Shown: in pieces, positions 16,428 to 24,731 of the stretch
How positions within the stretch are numbered: the first letter of the stretch is position 1
Layout: every line of letters starts with the position of its first letter
Assembly (NCBI GenBank): GCA_020432045.1
Contig: JAGQHB010000055.1
Coordinates: forward strand, 1 to 55,003
Reading direction: 5' to 3'
From: Dehalococcoidia bacterium
GTDB lineage: Bacteria > Chloroflexota > Dehalococcoidia > Tepidiformales > Tepidiformaceae
Length of the DNA stretch: 55,003 nt
Notes under the pieces: generated by a model
What the model was told of the DNA's origin: nothing
Seen by the model: only the letters and a program-made list of their open reading frames with translations
Databases searched by the model: none
Program-made: the position numbers and the translations under genes

Positions 16428-16553
16428 GATGTGGTTCTCCTTGCGGTGGTGGGCTCCCGTGTGGGGCTCTCACCAGCGGAATGGAGCAAGCGGCTGTTTG
16501 GGTGACGGGGCAGTACAGAATGCTTCCCTGGGCTTAACGAGCGCTGACGGTGG

Positions 16554-17186
16554 CTACTGGTGGCGGTCGATGTAGCGGCCCTGGAAGACGAGCAGGTCGC
16601 CACGTTTAACGCTGACGGACGCTGGGCTGGTCGCAACCTCGTTGTGGACGCCGTAGGGGCTGAACGTGAGGGGGTAGTGGTCGAGGTCCCAGCGGAGGCC
16701 GCGAGTCGTGACGCCTTCACAGCGGCCGATGGCGACGAGCGAGACGATCGTTCCGGGCGGCGCGTCGATCGCCTCGCGGCCGTCAACGCCGAACGCGAGG
16801 AATTGGTCATCGACAAGGCGCACCCGGGCTCGGCCCCGGTAGTGGAAGAGGAGCGACAGGTTCGCGAGGGCGTGGTCGGGACGGCCGCCGCCAGCAGCGA
16901 GGACGTCGACAGAGGTGGCGCCACGGGCGATGCAGAGATCTAGGGCTTTTTGAAGATCGGTGCGGTTGGGGTCGCGGTCGACGAAGAGGCGCGCGGGGCC
17001 GAGCGAGTCCCGGACTGCATCCGTGATGGAATCGAGGTCGCCAGTCGCCAGGTGGACGGTGATGCCGGCGCGGCGGGCGACATCGGCGCCACCATCGGCA
17101 CCGACGACGAGCGCGGCAGCGGAGACGCAGCCACGCAGGAGACGATCCGAGGGCGGTTCGCCGTTGGCGATGATGAGCGCCTGCAT
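16554..17186 (-). CDS. thiN: Thiamine diphosphokinase
   Basis: A 210-residue thiamine pyrophosphokinase that converts thiamine plus ATP to thiamine diphosphate, the cofactor needed by the PDH E1 encoded at 22.7-24.7 kb. Motifs: GADGGAD (30-35), GDLDS (49-53), DPNRTDLQKAL (Mg/ATP) and GGRPDHALANL. The C-terminal beta domain ends with VKRGDLLVFQGRYIDRHQ. The start is the ATG at 17186, which has TACCAT 7 nt upstream; the open frame extends 52 codons further but without similarity. Divergent from rimI. Confidence 0.92.
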   Translation of the reverse strand: MQALIIANGEPPSDRLLRGCVSAAALVVGADGGADVARRAGITVHLATGDLDSITDAVRDSLGPARLFVDRDPNRTDLQKALDLCIARGATSVDVLAAGGGRPDHALANLSLLFHYRGRARVRLVDDQFLAFGVDGREAIDAPPGTIVSLVAIGRCEGVTTRGLRWDLDHYPLTFSPYGVHNEVATSPASVSVKRGDLLVFQGRYIDRHQ

Positions 17187-17193
17187 CGTGAAG

Positions 17194-17199
17194 ATGGTA
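17194..17199 (-). promoter_or_regulatory. Leaderless-type -10 box of thiN (TACCAT)
   Basis: On the minus strand TACCAT ends 7 nt before the ATG at 17186. It faces the rimI -10 box across about 34 nt, a compact divergent promoter. Confidence 0.5.
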
Positions 17200-17233
17200 C
17201 GCGCGACGAGAGCATTGGGCTCACCGTGGCTGG

Positions 17234-17239
17234 TACGAT
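17234..17239 (+). promoter_or_regulatory. Leaderless-type extended -10 box of rimI (TGGTACGAT)
   Basis: TACGAT, with a TG one base upstream (17231-17232), ends 6 nt before the ATG at 17246. There is no Shine-Dalgarno. Confidence 0.5.
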
Positions 17240-17245
17240 CGACGG

Positions 17246-17815
17246 ATGAGGATTTGCGTGCGGCGGATGGTGGCGGAGGACCTGGAGGCGGTGCGGGCAC
17301 TGGAGTCGGCATCGTTCGACGCGACGTGGCCGGCAACCGCATTCGAACACGAGCTGACGAAGAACCCGGCGGCTCGCTATGTCGTGGTGGAAGACGGAGG
17401 GCGGACGGTCGCCTTCGGGGGGCTGTGGCTGCAGTTCGACCAGGCGCACATCGTCACCGTCGCGGTGGAACCGGCGCTGCGGCGCGGGGGAATCGGGCGA
17501 CTGGCCGTGCATGCGCTCGTGGTGATTGCGGACGCGTTTGAGATGGGAGATGTGACGCTGGAAGTGCGCGAATCAAACCAGCCGGCTCGCGGACTGTACC
17601 GGGCGTATGGCTTTTACGACGTGGGACGGCGCAAGCGGTACTACGCGGACAATGGCGAGGATGCGGTGATCATGACGACGGAGCCATTGCGGTCGCCGGC
17701 CTACCAGGCCCGGCTACGAGGGCTGCTTGAGGACGTGGAACGGCGGTTCGGGAGCGGCGTCGCGGCACAGCTCGACGGGGAGCGGCTTGGGGCTGGCGAA
17801 ACGGCGACGGGCTAG
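17246..17815 (+). CDS. rimI: GNAT acetyltransferase, ribosomal protein alanine acetyltransferase-like
   Basis: A 189-residue GNAT enzyme resembling RimI, which acetylates the N-terminal Ala of ribosomal protein S18. The RimI pattern is present: a substrate loop ESASFDATWPATAFEHEL, the acetyl-CoA loop VAVEPALRRGGIGRLAV and the C-terminal ESNQPARGLYRAYGFYDVGRRKRYY. An extra 40-residue tail follows the GNAT fold. The last 4 nt overlap the convergent hypothetical gene. tsaB/tsaD, frequent neighbours of rimI, are not in the window. Confidence 0.85.
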   Translation: MRICVRRMVAEDLEAVRALESASFDATWPATAFEHELTKNPAARYVVVEDGGRTVAFGGLWLQFDQAHIVTVAVEPALRRGGIGRLAVHALVVIADAFEMGDVTLEVRESNQPARGLYRAYGFYDVGRRKRYYADNGEDAVIMTTEPLRSPAYQARLRGLLEDVERRFGSGVAAQLDGERLGAGETATG

Positions 17816-18135
17816 ACGAGAGAGGCCGAGAGCTCGCGGAGCACGGTCTCGCCACGATCCAGGCGGGCCCGGATACCCCAGGGGCCGTGGATGTTCAGTG
17901 TCATATTGTCGCCCTGGCCGCGAACGCCGGGAAGGCGGCCGCGCTTACCGGCGGCTTCCTGATAGCGGGAAACCTCGACTGAGTCAGGCCCGAAGATCTC
18001 CGCCAGAAGTTCCTGTGTTCGCTCATCCCAGAGGCCGTACTCGAATGGGTTGGGACCGGTGCCGCGAAGCCAGAGGATTCGGTCGATCTGCTGGTCGAGG
18101 GCTGCTTTTGCGCGCGTTGCGTCCTTCACTGCCAT
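17812..18135 (-). CDS. Hypothetical protein, 107 residues
   Basis: A small soluble protein I do not recognise. The N-terminal half is a charged amphipathic helix (KDATRAKAALDQQIDRILWL), followed by FEYGLWDERTQELLAEIFG. The C-terminal half is beta-like with many Gly and Arg (MTLNIHGPWGIRARLDRG). There is no signal peptide, membrane segment or Cys. The gene looks real: it has the codon bias of its neighbours, a TACAAT -10 box 7 nt before its ATG, and it meets rimI with a 4-nt overlap. Confidence 0.6.
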   Translation of the reverse strand: MAVKDATRAKAALDQQIDRILWLRGTGPNPFEYGLWDERTQELLAEIFGPDSVEVSRYQEAAGKRGRLPGVRGQGDNMTLNIHGPWGIRARLDRGETVLRELSASLV

Positions 18136-18142
18136 GCGGGCG

Positions 18143-18148
18143 ATTGTA
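18143..18148 (-). promoter_or_regulatory. Leaderless-type -10 box (TACAAT)
   Basis: On the minus strand TACAAT ends 7 nt before the ATG at 18135. It is one of the best matches to the -10 consensus in this promoter class. Confidence 0.5.
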
Positions 18149-18271
18149 GTGGCAGGCTGCCGAACGCGTAACTGAGCCAGCGAGCCGACGAAATGCGAGC
18201 GGGCCTACGTCTCTTAAGCCGAAGGGGTGATGTACTCCGCAGCAACTACTGGCGAACGCGAGGGCGATGGA

Positions 18272-18649
18272 GTGCAGGTAACGCGGATGTACAAGGGAAG
18301 CGACGGGATCTCCCACTTCGAAGACGTGAAGGTGCCGGCGAAACTGACCCGGGTCGGGGAGATTTCACGATGGTTCCCGACGGACAGCGTTCTGTTCCGG
18401 GAGGTCCCAGAGGGCCTGTTCCTGGACTGGCACCTGGCGGATAATCGCGTGTTCATCGCGATTCTGCGGGGCAGGATTGAAGTTACACTGGGCGAGGGAG
18501 TGGTGCGGCAGTTCGGGCCGGGGGACATCGTGTTCGCCGAGGACCAGGATGGCCGCGGGCACCAGACTCACGATATCGAAGGGCCCCGGATGAGCCTGAT
18601 GATCAAGGTACCGGATGATTTCAACATCGATGACTGGGAACGCATCTAG
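18272..18649 (+). CDS. Cupin domain protein
   Basis: A single-domain cupin of about 125 residues. The beta-barrel pattern is visible: FLDWHLADNRVFIAILRGRIEVTLGEG (cupin motif 1 region), then FGPGDIVFAEDQDGRGHQTHDI (motif 2, with His residues for a metal site). The usual two His of motif 1 are reduced, so metal binding is uncertain. The start is unclear: GTG 18272 has GAGGG 7 nt upstream and is used here, but in-frame ATG 18230 and GTG 18227 are possible. Substrate unknown; it stands between hypothetical genes. Confidence 0.75.
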   Translation: MQVTRMYKGSDGISHFEDVKVPAKLTRVGEISRWFPTDSVLFREVPEGLFLDWHLADNRVFIAILRGRIEVTLGEGVVRQFGPGDIVFAEDQDGRGHQTHDIEGPRMSLMIKVPDDFNIDDWERI

Positions 18650-18683
18650 CCGGACTTGTGCGCGAAGCGCCGGCGACGGTCGT

Positions 18684-20675
18684 TCAGTCGCTGAAGGTGG
18701 CCGTGATTTCGACATCGGAGGTGACGCAGACACGGCCTTTGGGGTCGATGTCACCTCCCTCGATGTGGATTGATGCCGGGGCGTTGCCGTCCCTGCGGAC
18801 AATGAGATCGAGGCACATGCCGATGGTCCCAGCCTGCTTCTGCATGAGCAGCGTGTAGACCTGTCTTGGGTTGCCGGGTGGCGTGGAGCGCCAGCGGAAG
18901 GTGACCTCTTTCGTCGCATCAGGTTCGACAGGCAGGAGCGTGCCGAACCACTCCGCGGTTTCTTCGTGGCCGGTGTCCTCGATGATGCCCGGTTTCCCGT
19001 CGATTTCGACGGACTCACCGGTCATGCCGAGGGGGCCGAAGACGCGAAGGTAGCCACCATAGAGCCCGCCAAGCATGAGCTTCTTCACGAGGTCCGCATC
19101 TTTATCACGTGACCACTCGGTGAGGGGGTTGCTGTAGTCCAGGCGTAGCTCATGGGTGACGTCTCCGAGTTCAGTGACGTCGATGGTGAGGCTGCCTTCG
19201 GGGTGGATGATGAGGTTCAGCTTCGTCGAGAGCACGCTGGCTTCATTGAAATGCAGGTAGTCGCCGGTGTGCTCAAGGAGACGGCCGTCCCAGCCGGCAT
19301 CGCGTAGGAGCGCCTGCTCAGCGGGATCGAATGAGAGCATCTGGATGTGGCGCTGATCAGCAAGGCTGCGGACGACGCGGACAGCATCGCCCCACTTTCC
19401 CGACGGCAGCTGCTGCATGTCAGCGATGATGAGTTCGGCAAGGTCGCCGATGATCGACTTTCGGTCGTCGCCCTCGGCCACAGGGACGTAGGCGGGGCGG
19501 GTCATGCGCTCGAGTTCGAGGACGGCATTGGCAGCGGTGAAGGTGAAGGGGCCGCGGCCGGGGACATCCATCGTCTTGGGACCGGTGACGGTGAGGAGCT
19601 GTTCAAGCACGACAAGGTCGACGGCAATGATGCCGTCGACGTCCTGCCTGCCAGCTGTGATCTCGTAGAACTCAAGGGCTTGCTGAGCCCAGGTCGGGTA
19701 GTCGGGGTCCCAGTTGCTGACGAGCAGGTTCCACGAGTAGTCGCGGAGAAGGTAGCGCTGCAATGGGCCGGGCGGCTGGATATAGGGCACTCCGAGCGCC
19801 TTCGCCGCGGGGAGCCAGCCGTTGGAGTCGGTGAACCCGATGGCGCCATTCGTGCCGTTGGAGACGGGTACGACGCCGGCCGCTGTGACAAGGCCACCGC
19901 CGGGGAGCAGCTCGCCATTGTTGAGCGCGATCACGAGGTAGCGACGATCTCCGTCAAATCCCATAAAGGCAGGAAGCACATCGTTCGCCTGGGCGAGTTG
20001 ATCGGCACCGTCAACGAGGCTTGGGAGCTCTTCGTCGATACGGTTACGGGCGTTGTCGAGGGGGCGCCAGAGCGGCTTATTCCCCAGTTGGACGCGCTGG
20101 CGAGCGGCGCGATCGGCGAGGTCACGGATCTGGACGGCTTCGTCGCTGGTGTCTCCAAGGAGTTCGACCAGGGACTGAGTCAGCGGCGGGCCTCCCGGCT
20201 GGCGGTTGTCCCGGACTTCGACGGCGGCGAGGCCGGCCTGGGTGGCGACCTGCCCGAGGTCGACAAGCGTGCCAGCGATGTCGATGAGGTTCCCGGCCGC
20301 GTCGACCTGATCGCCGACCCGGGGGACGACACTGGCGATCTTTAGGAGCGGGTCCAGCCGGAAGTGCTGATGTGCACTGTCGATCTTGCCCTCGGCCTTA
20401 TCGAGTCGGCGGCCGGCGGCGGCAAGATCGTTCGCGTTGGCTTCGAAACCGACGCCTTTGAGGCTCTCCTGCGCGGCGATAAGCTCGTCGCGGGCAGCGG
20501 CGAGATCCCGATAGAGCGTGATGTAGTGCCAGGCGGAAATGGCGAGGATGGCGGTGGCCAGCGAGAGCAGGATCATCCAGGTACGGCGACGAGTGCCAGT
20601 GCCGCCACCAGCCGCGGATGGATGCTGGGGCTTCTTCGAAACGAGGACCTTCATGCGGCTTTTACTGGAAGGCAT
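18684..20675 (-). CDS. DUF4012 domain membrane-anchored protein
   Basis: A protein of about 663 residues. After a basic N-terminus there is one transmembrane segment (TWMILLSLATAILAISAW) and then a large extracytoplasmic part. The centre has the DUF4012 signature: ALNNGELLPGGGLVTAAGVV, then GLGVPYIQPPGPL-like and YSWNLLVSNWDPDYPTWAQQALEFYE. DUF4012 proteins occur in Actinobacteria and Chloroflexota near cell-surface polysaccharide genes; their activity is unknown. The start is ambiguous (GTG 20708, ATG 20675 or ATG 20654). It is divergent from a sortase gene only tens of bases away, which suggests a joint cell-envelope role. Confidence 0.8.
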   Translation of the reverse strand: MPSSKSRMKVLVSKKPQHPSAAGGGTGTRRRTWMILLSLATAILAISAWHYITLYRDLAAARDELIAAQESLKGVGFEANANDLAAAGRRLDKAEGKIDSAHQHFRLDPLLKIASVVPRVGDQVDAAGNLIDIAGTLVDLGQVATQAGLAAVEVRDNRQPGGPPLTQSLVELLGDTSDEAVQIRDLADRAARQRVQLGNKPLWRPLDNARNRIDEELPSLVDGADQLAQANDVLPAFMGFDGDRRYLVIALNNGELLPGGGLVTAAGVVPVSNGTNGAIGFTDSNGWLPAAKALGVPYIQPPGPLQRYLLRDYSWNLLVSNWDPDYPTWAQQALEFYEITAGRQDVDGIIAVDLVVLEQLLTVTGPKTMDVPGRGPFTFTAANAVLELERMTRPAYVPVAEGDDRKSIIGDLAELIIADMQQLPSGKWGDAVRVVRSLADQRHIQMLSFDPAEQALLRDAGWDGRLLEHTGDYLHFNEASVLSTKLNLIIHPEGSLTIDVTELGDVTHELRLDYSNPLTEWSRDKDADLVKKLMLGGLYGGYLRVFGPLGMTGESVEIDGKPGIIEDTGHEETAEWFGTLLPVEPDATKEVTFRWRSTPPGNPRQVYTLLMQKQAGTIGMCLDLIVRRDGNAPASIHIEGGDIDPKGRVCVTSDVEITATFSD

Positions 20676-20715
20676 CGGCGGTGGGTCAACGATCGGCCAT
20701 GAAGGCACTAGGGGG

Positions 20716-20721
20716 TAGACT
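20716..20721 (+). promoter_or_regulatory. Leaderless-type -10 box of the sortase gene (TAGACT)
   Basis: TAGACT ends 6 nt before the GTG at 20728. It lies in the short divergent gap with the DUF4012 gene. Confidence 0.45.
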
Positions 20722-20727
20722 CAACCG

Positions 20728-21414
20728 GTGCATCCACGATCGCGCCCCCTGATCTTCGTCCTCGCCGGCGTTGCTGTGCTTGCCCTGATCGTAGGGATGG
20801 TCGTGGCGTTGCTTCCTACCGGATCGAGTTCAGGTTCTGAACAGCTGGCGGATGCTTCGACAAGAACGCCTGCGGCCCGTGCAACAGCCATCCCGACACC
20901 CAGATCCGTCCTCCAGGGTGCACCGACAGCGGCAACACCGCCTGTCTACATCGCGCCGATCGCCTCACTGCGCATTCCGAGCCTGAACGTGGAGGCGAAG
21001 GTGCAGGTGAAGGGAGTCAACGCAGCCACGAACACGATGGAGAATCCCGATGGCCCCGTAGACGTGGCATGGTACGGGTTCACGGCGAAGCCAGGCGTGG
21101 GCGCGGGCAACGCGGTGTTTTCGGGGCACGTGGACTACATCAACTACGGCAAGGCTGTCTTCTGGAGTCTAGGCGACCTGAAGGAAGGTGACCTGATCGA
21201 AGTCGTGCTGGAAGACGGTACGGTAGTCCGTTACGGCGTGACGGCATCCAGGCTGTATGACCTGGATGCGATCCCGATGGAGGAGGTGCTGGCGAGCACC
21301 TCCACGGAATCGGTGACGCTGATTACCTGCGGCGGCCAGTTCAGTGCTGGGGCCTACACGCACCGGCTCGTGGTGAGAGCCGTACAGACCGAGGTCATCC
21401 CGGCGACGCCCTGA
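20728..21414 (+). CDS. Sortase, class E/F-like
   Basis: A 228-residue sortase. An N-terminal membrane anchor (about 8-30) and a Thr/Ala/Pro linker precede the beta-barrel (75-220). The catalytic triad is His134 (FSGHVDY), Cys201 (TLITCGG) and Arg213 (THRLVV). The fold region ASLRIPSLNVEAKVQV matches class F/E sortases of Actinobacteria and Chloroflexota. Sortases join LPxTG-like tails to cell-surface acceptors. No substrate with a sorting signal is seen in the window, and a canonical peptidoglycan target is not certain in this phylum. Confidence 0.88.
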   Translation: MHPRSRPLIFVLAGVAVLALIVGMVVALLPTGSSSGSEQLADASTRTPAARATAIPTPRSVLQGAPTAATPPVYIAPIASLRIPSLNVEAKVQVKGVNAATNTMENPDGPVDVAWYGFTAKPGVGAGNAVFSGHVDYINYGKAVFWSLGDLKEGDLIEVVLEDGTVVRYGVTASRLYDLDAIPMEEVLASTSTESVTLITCGGQFSAGAYTHRLVVRAVQTEVIPATP

Positions 21415-21420
21415 GCCCTG

Positions 21421-22674
21421 CTAGAGGGCGAGGGAGGCCGGGTTTTCGAGCAGCGACTGGATCTCCTTGACGAAGCGCGCGCCTTCTGCGCCATCGGTGA
21501 CGCGGTGGTCGGCGCTGAGCGCTATCTTCATGACCTGGCGGACAACCACCTCCCCATCGACAACGACGGGCTGGGGCATGATGGATCCGACACCGAGGAT
21601 GGCGGATTGCGGCGGGTTGATGATGCCGATGAGGGTCTCGACACCGAAAGCACCGAGGTTGGTGATCGTGAAGGTGCTCGCCGAATACTCCTCCGCTGTG
21701 AGGTTTCCGGAGCGGGCACGGTTGGCGACGTCCCGTGCTTCGCGGGCGATGGCGCCGAGAGACTTGGACCCGACATCGATGATCGCGGGGGCGATGAGAC
21801 CGTCGTCGAGGGCGACGCCAATGGCGAGGTTGATCTGGCGGTAGACACGAATGCCGTCGTCCGTGAATTCGGCATTGAACCGCGGGTGGCGGCCCAGTGC
21901 GATGGCACAGGCCTTCACGACGAGGTCGTTGAAGCTAACTCGCTGGTCTTCCGCCGCCTGGCTGTTGACCTGGGCACGGAAGGCGGATGCGGCGGTCATA
22001 TCAATATCGAGGGTGATGTAGTAGTGGGGCTGTTGCTGCTTGGACTGGGACATGCGGCGTGCAATGGCCTGACGCATGCGCGTGAACGGCACCAACTCGA
22101 ACGGCGCGGCGGCGGGGCCGGTTGAGGGGGCCGGTTGCGGCGCCGGCACGGCCGCTGGAGCTCGCTCCGGGGCCGGGGCCTGTGACGCAATCGCAGCTTC
22201 CACGTCGCGGCGAAGGACGCGGCCATCGGGGCCGGTGCCGGTGATGGCGGACGGTTCGATGCCAGCATCGGCAGCAATCCGGCGGGCAACGGGCGAAATG
22301 CGGACACGGCTGCCTTCGATGGGCGCAGCAGCCCGCCGCGGAGACTGCGGCATGGCGGCGGCAGGGCTTGTTTCTGAGTGACGATCGGCAACGGGAGGGA
22401 GGGGCTTTCGCTCGGGGTCCTCGCCGATGGCTTCTCCGGCATCTCCGAGAATGGCGATAACCTGGCCGACGGGGACGGTTTCGCCTTCGGGAACGACATG
22501 CTTGCGCAGGATGCCTGCTTCGAAGGCTTCGAGCTCGACGGTAGCCTTGTCGGTCTCAATTTCGGCGATGATCTCGCCACGGTTGACCTGGTCGCCGACC
22601 TGTTTGAGCCAGCGAACGAGGGTGCCTTCGGTCATGTCGGCCCCCATCTGGGGCATGATGACGTCAATAGCCAC
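21421..22674 (-). CDS. pdhC: Pyruvate dehydrogenase complex E2, dihydrolipoamide acetyltransferase
   Basis: A 417-residue E2 that carries the acetyl group on lipoate and passes it to CoA. One lipoyl domain (1-76) with Lys43 in ETDKATVE; an Ala/Pro linker; a peripheral-subunit-binding domain (RISPVARRIAADAGI through GPDGRVLRRDVEAAI); and the catalytic acetyltransferase domain ending in the active-site DHRVTDG (389-395). The GTG start has AAGGAGG 6 nt upstream. It is the third gene of the operon, 10 nt after E1 beta. No E3 (lpd) gene is present in the window. Confidence 0.94.
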   Translation of the reverse strand: MAIDVIMPQMGADMTEGTLVRWLKQVGDQVNRGEIIAEIETDKATVELEAFEAGILRKHVVPEGETVPVGQVIAILGDAGEAIGEDPERKPLPPVADRHSETSPAAAMPQSPRRAAAPIEGSRVRISPVARRIAADAGIEPSAITGTGPDGRVLRRDVEAAIASQAPAPERAPAAVPAPQPAPSTGPAAAPFELVPFTRMRQAIARRMSQSKQQQPHYYITLDIDMTAASAFRAQVNSQAAEDQRVSFNDLVVKACAIALGRHPRFNAEFTDDGIRVYRQINLAIGVALDDGLIAPAIIDVGSKSLGAIAREARDVANRARSGNLTAEEYSASTFTITNLGAFGVETLIGIINPPQSAILGVGSIMPQPVVVDGEVVVRQVMKIALSADHRVTDGAEGARFVKEIQSLLENPASLAL

Positions 22675-22684
22675 GGGCGCCTCC

Positions 22685-23662
22685 TTAGAGCATCGCGAGG
22701 ACGGCTTCGACGACGTCCTCTTCGGATGGGAGCGCCGCGAACTCGAGATTGCGGTTGTAGGGCAAGGGTACATCTTTCCCACAAACGCGGGCGACAGGAG
22801 CGTCAAGCCAGTCGAAGGCCTGTTCCATTAGCTGGGCACTGATTTCCCCGGCGAAGCCGCCAAATTGCCAGTCGTCTTCGACAACAACGGCGCGGTTGGT
22901 CTTTTTGACCGATGCGATGACGGTGTCGATATCGAGCGGGCGCAGGCAGCGCAGGTCGATGACTTCGGCGCTAATACCTTCCTGTTCCTCCAGCATGTCG
23001 GCGGCGCGGACAGCCTGCCAGGTGCTGCCGCTGTAGCCGACGATGGTGACGTCGGTGCCTTCGCGGAGGACGTTTGCTTTGCCGAATTCGATGAGGTAGT
23101 CGGGATCATCGGGGACTTCTCCGCGCATGCCGTAGAGGGCGGTGTGCTCGATGAAGATCGTGGTGTTCTCGTCACGGAAGGCACGCTTAAGGAGCCCCTT
23201 GGCGTCGGCTGGCGTGGAAGGGCAAACGACACGAAGGCCCGGGAAGTGGGCGTAGAGGCCTTCGAGGCTGTGGCTGTGGGTGGCGCCGAGCTGACTGCCG
23301 CCGCCGCTGGCCATGCGGATGACGAGGGGGACGTTGATCTGGCCGTTGGACATGTAGTGGAGCTTGGCGGCACTGTTCACGATCTGGTCGAGCGCGAGAA
23401 AACTGAAGTTGATGGTCATGAGTTCGACCATCGGACGCATGCCTGCCATGGCGGCACCGATACCGGCCCCAACGATGCCAGATTCGGCGATTGGCGTGTC
23501 GATAACGCGATCACGGCCGAACTCATCGAGGAGGCCGCGGGTGACGGCGTAGCTGCCGCCATAAGCGCCGATATCCTCGCCCATGAGGAAGACGCGGTCG
23601 TCGCGGATGAGCTCTTCGCGGAGGGCTTCGCGCAGTGCATCCCGGTAGCGCAACTCAGGCAC
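22685..23662 (-). CDS. pdhB: Pyruvate dehydrogenase E1 component, beta subunit
   Basis: A 325-residue transketolase-like E1 beta. N-terminal region RYRDALREALREEL and GEDIGAYGGSYAVTRGL; central DTPIAESGIVGAGIGAAMAGMRPMVELM; the C-terminal transketolase domain contains EVIDLRCLRPLDIDTV. The GTG start overlaps the E1 alpha stop by 8 nt, so translation is probably coupled. With E1 alpha it forms the thiamine-diphosphate-dependent decarboxylase. Branched-chain or acetoin substrates cannot be excluded from sequence alone. Confidence 0.93.
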   Translation of the reverse strand: MPELRYRDALREALREELIRDDRVFLMGEDIGAYGGSYAVTRGLLDEFGRDRVIDTPIAESGIVGAGIGAAMAGMRPMVELMTINFSFLALDQIVNSAAKLHYMSNGQINVPLVIRMASGGGSQLGATHSHSLEGLYAHFPGLRVVCPSTPADAKGLLKRAFRDENTTIFIEHTALYGMRGEVPDDPDYLIEFGKANVLREGTDVTIVGYSGSTWQAVRAADMLEEQEGISAEVIDLRCLRPLDIDTVIASVKKTNRAVVVEDDWQFGGFAGEISAQLMEQAFDWLDAPVARVCGKDVPLPYNRNLEFAALPSEEDVVEAVLAML

Positions 23663-24662
23663 GAACGGACTCCTTAACCACGTGATCGAAGAGTGTGTCG
23701 AGGCCGGGTTCGGGGCTGGCATCGGCAAAGGCGACGACCTCATCCATCTCCTCGTCGACGCGCTGTTGGAGTGCGGCGAAGGAGTCATCGTCGATGAGGC
23801 CGAGTTCCTGCATGTGCGTGCGGAGGCGCGCGATGCAGTCGCGGCGACGGGCGTCTTCGACCTCGTCTTTGAGGCGGTAGAGTTCCGGGTCAGCCATGGA
23901 ATGGCCGCGGTAGCGGTAGGTCATGGCCTCAATGAAGTACGGCCCCTGCCCGGAGCGGCAGTGTTCAACGGCCTTCTGGGTCTCGCGATAGACGTCAAGG
24001 ACGTCCATGCCGTCGATCTTGACGGCGGGCATGTTGTATGCGGCAGCGAGGGTGGTGATTTCCGTCGAGAGCGATTCGGAAATAGGGACGCCCATGCCGT
24101 AGAGGTTGTTCTCGCAGAAGAAAATAACGGGCGTCTTCCAGAGGGCGGCTAGATTGAGCGCCTCGTGGAATTCGCCTTCGGCGACGCTGCCGTCGCCGAA
24201 CACGCAAAAGGCGAGCGAGTTGTCTTTCTTCATGTTCGCAGCCATACCGAGGCCAACAGCGAGCGGCAGGTGGGCAGCAACGATCGCATAGCCTCCGAGG
24301 AAGCCCTTGGAGGTGTCGTAGAGGTGCATGGAGCCACCACGGCCGGAGGAGAGACCATCGACTCGCCCAAAGAGCTCGGCCATGATGCGGTTCGGGTCGA
24401 CTCCGCGGGCGATAGCGTGGCCATGGTCGCGGTAGTGGGTGACGATCTTGTCCTGTTCGCCAAGAGTGGCAAAGGAGCCCACGGCACAGGCTTCCTGGCC
24501 AGTGTAGAGGTGGAGGAAGCCGCGGATTTTGCCGCGTGTGTACATTTCGCCGCACTTTTCTTCGAAGCGGCGTATGAAGAGCATTTGATGGAGGAACGAG
24601 TGCAGCTGGTCAGCGGTGAGGCCATCTTCGACGGGCCGGGCGACCGTTTGTGAGGTTGGCAA
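23655..24662 (-). CDS. pdhA: Pyruvate dehydrogenase E1 component, alpha subunit
   Basis: A 335-residue E1 alpha. The thiamine diphosphate/Mg motif runs from GDGSVAEGEFHEALNLA to ENN (FFCENNLYGMG). The phosphorylation-loop region YRYRGHSMADPELYR is typical of PDH E1 alpha. The start is a rare TTG, chosen because GAAGGAG lies 7 nt upstream on the minus strand and no ATG gives a full-length N-terminus. It heads the pdhA-pdhB-pdhC operon. A 15-bp perfect inverted repeat sits 48 nt upstream and may be an operator. Confidence 0.93.
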   Translation of the reverse strand: MPTSQTVARPVEDGLTADQLHSFLHQMLFIRRFEEKCGEMYTRGKIRGFLHLYTGQEACAVGSFATLGEQDKIVTHYRDHGHAIARGVDPNRIMAELFGRVDGLSSGRGGSMHLYDTSKGFLGGYAIVAAHLPLAVGLGMAANMKKDNSLAFCVFGDGSVAEGEFHEALNLAALWKTPVIFFCENNLYGMGVPISESLSTEITTLAAAYNMPAVKIDGMDVLDVYRETQKAVEHCRSGQGPYFIEAMTYRYRGHSMADPELYRLKDEVEDARRRDCIARLRTHMQELGLIDDDSFAALQQRVDEEMDEVVAFADASPEPGLDTLFDHVVKESVRA

Positions 24663-24710
24663 TTGCTACTCCTTCGGCGTTGTGCGGGAGACAAGCTATA
24701 GCGTGAGCCT

Positions 24711-24725
24711 AGACTACCATAGTCT
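24711..24725. promoter_or_regulatory. Perfect inverted repeat upstream of pdhA (candidate operator)
   Basis: AGACTA-CCA-TAGTCT is a 6-3-6 palindrome in the 69-nt gap between the PDH operon and a methyltransferase gene. It lies upstream of the pdhA start, overlapping possible -10/-35 sequences, so a dimeric repressor site is plausible. Confidence 0.4.
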
Positions 24726-24731
24726 TAGCAG

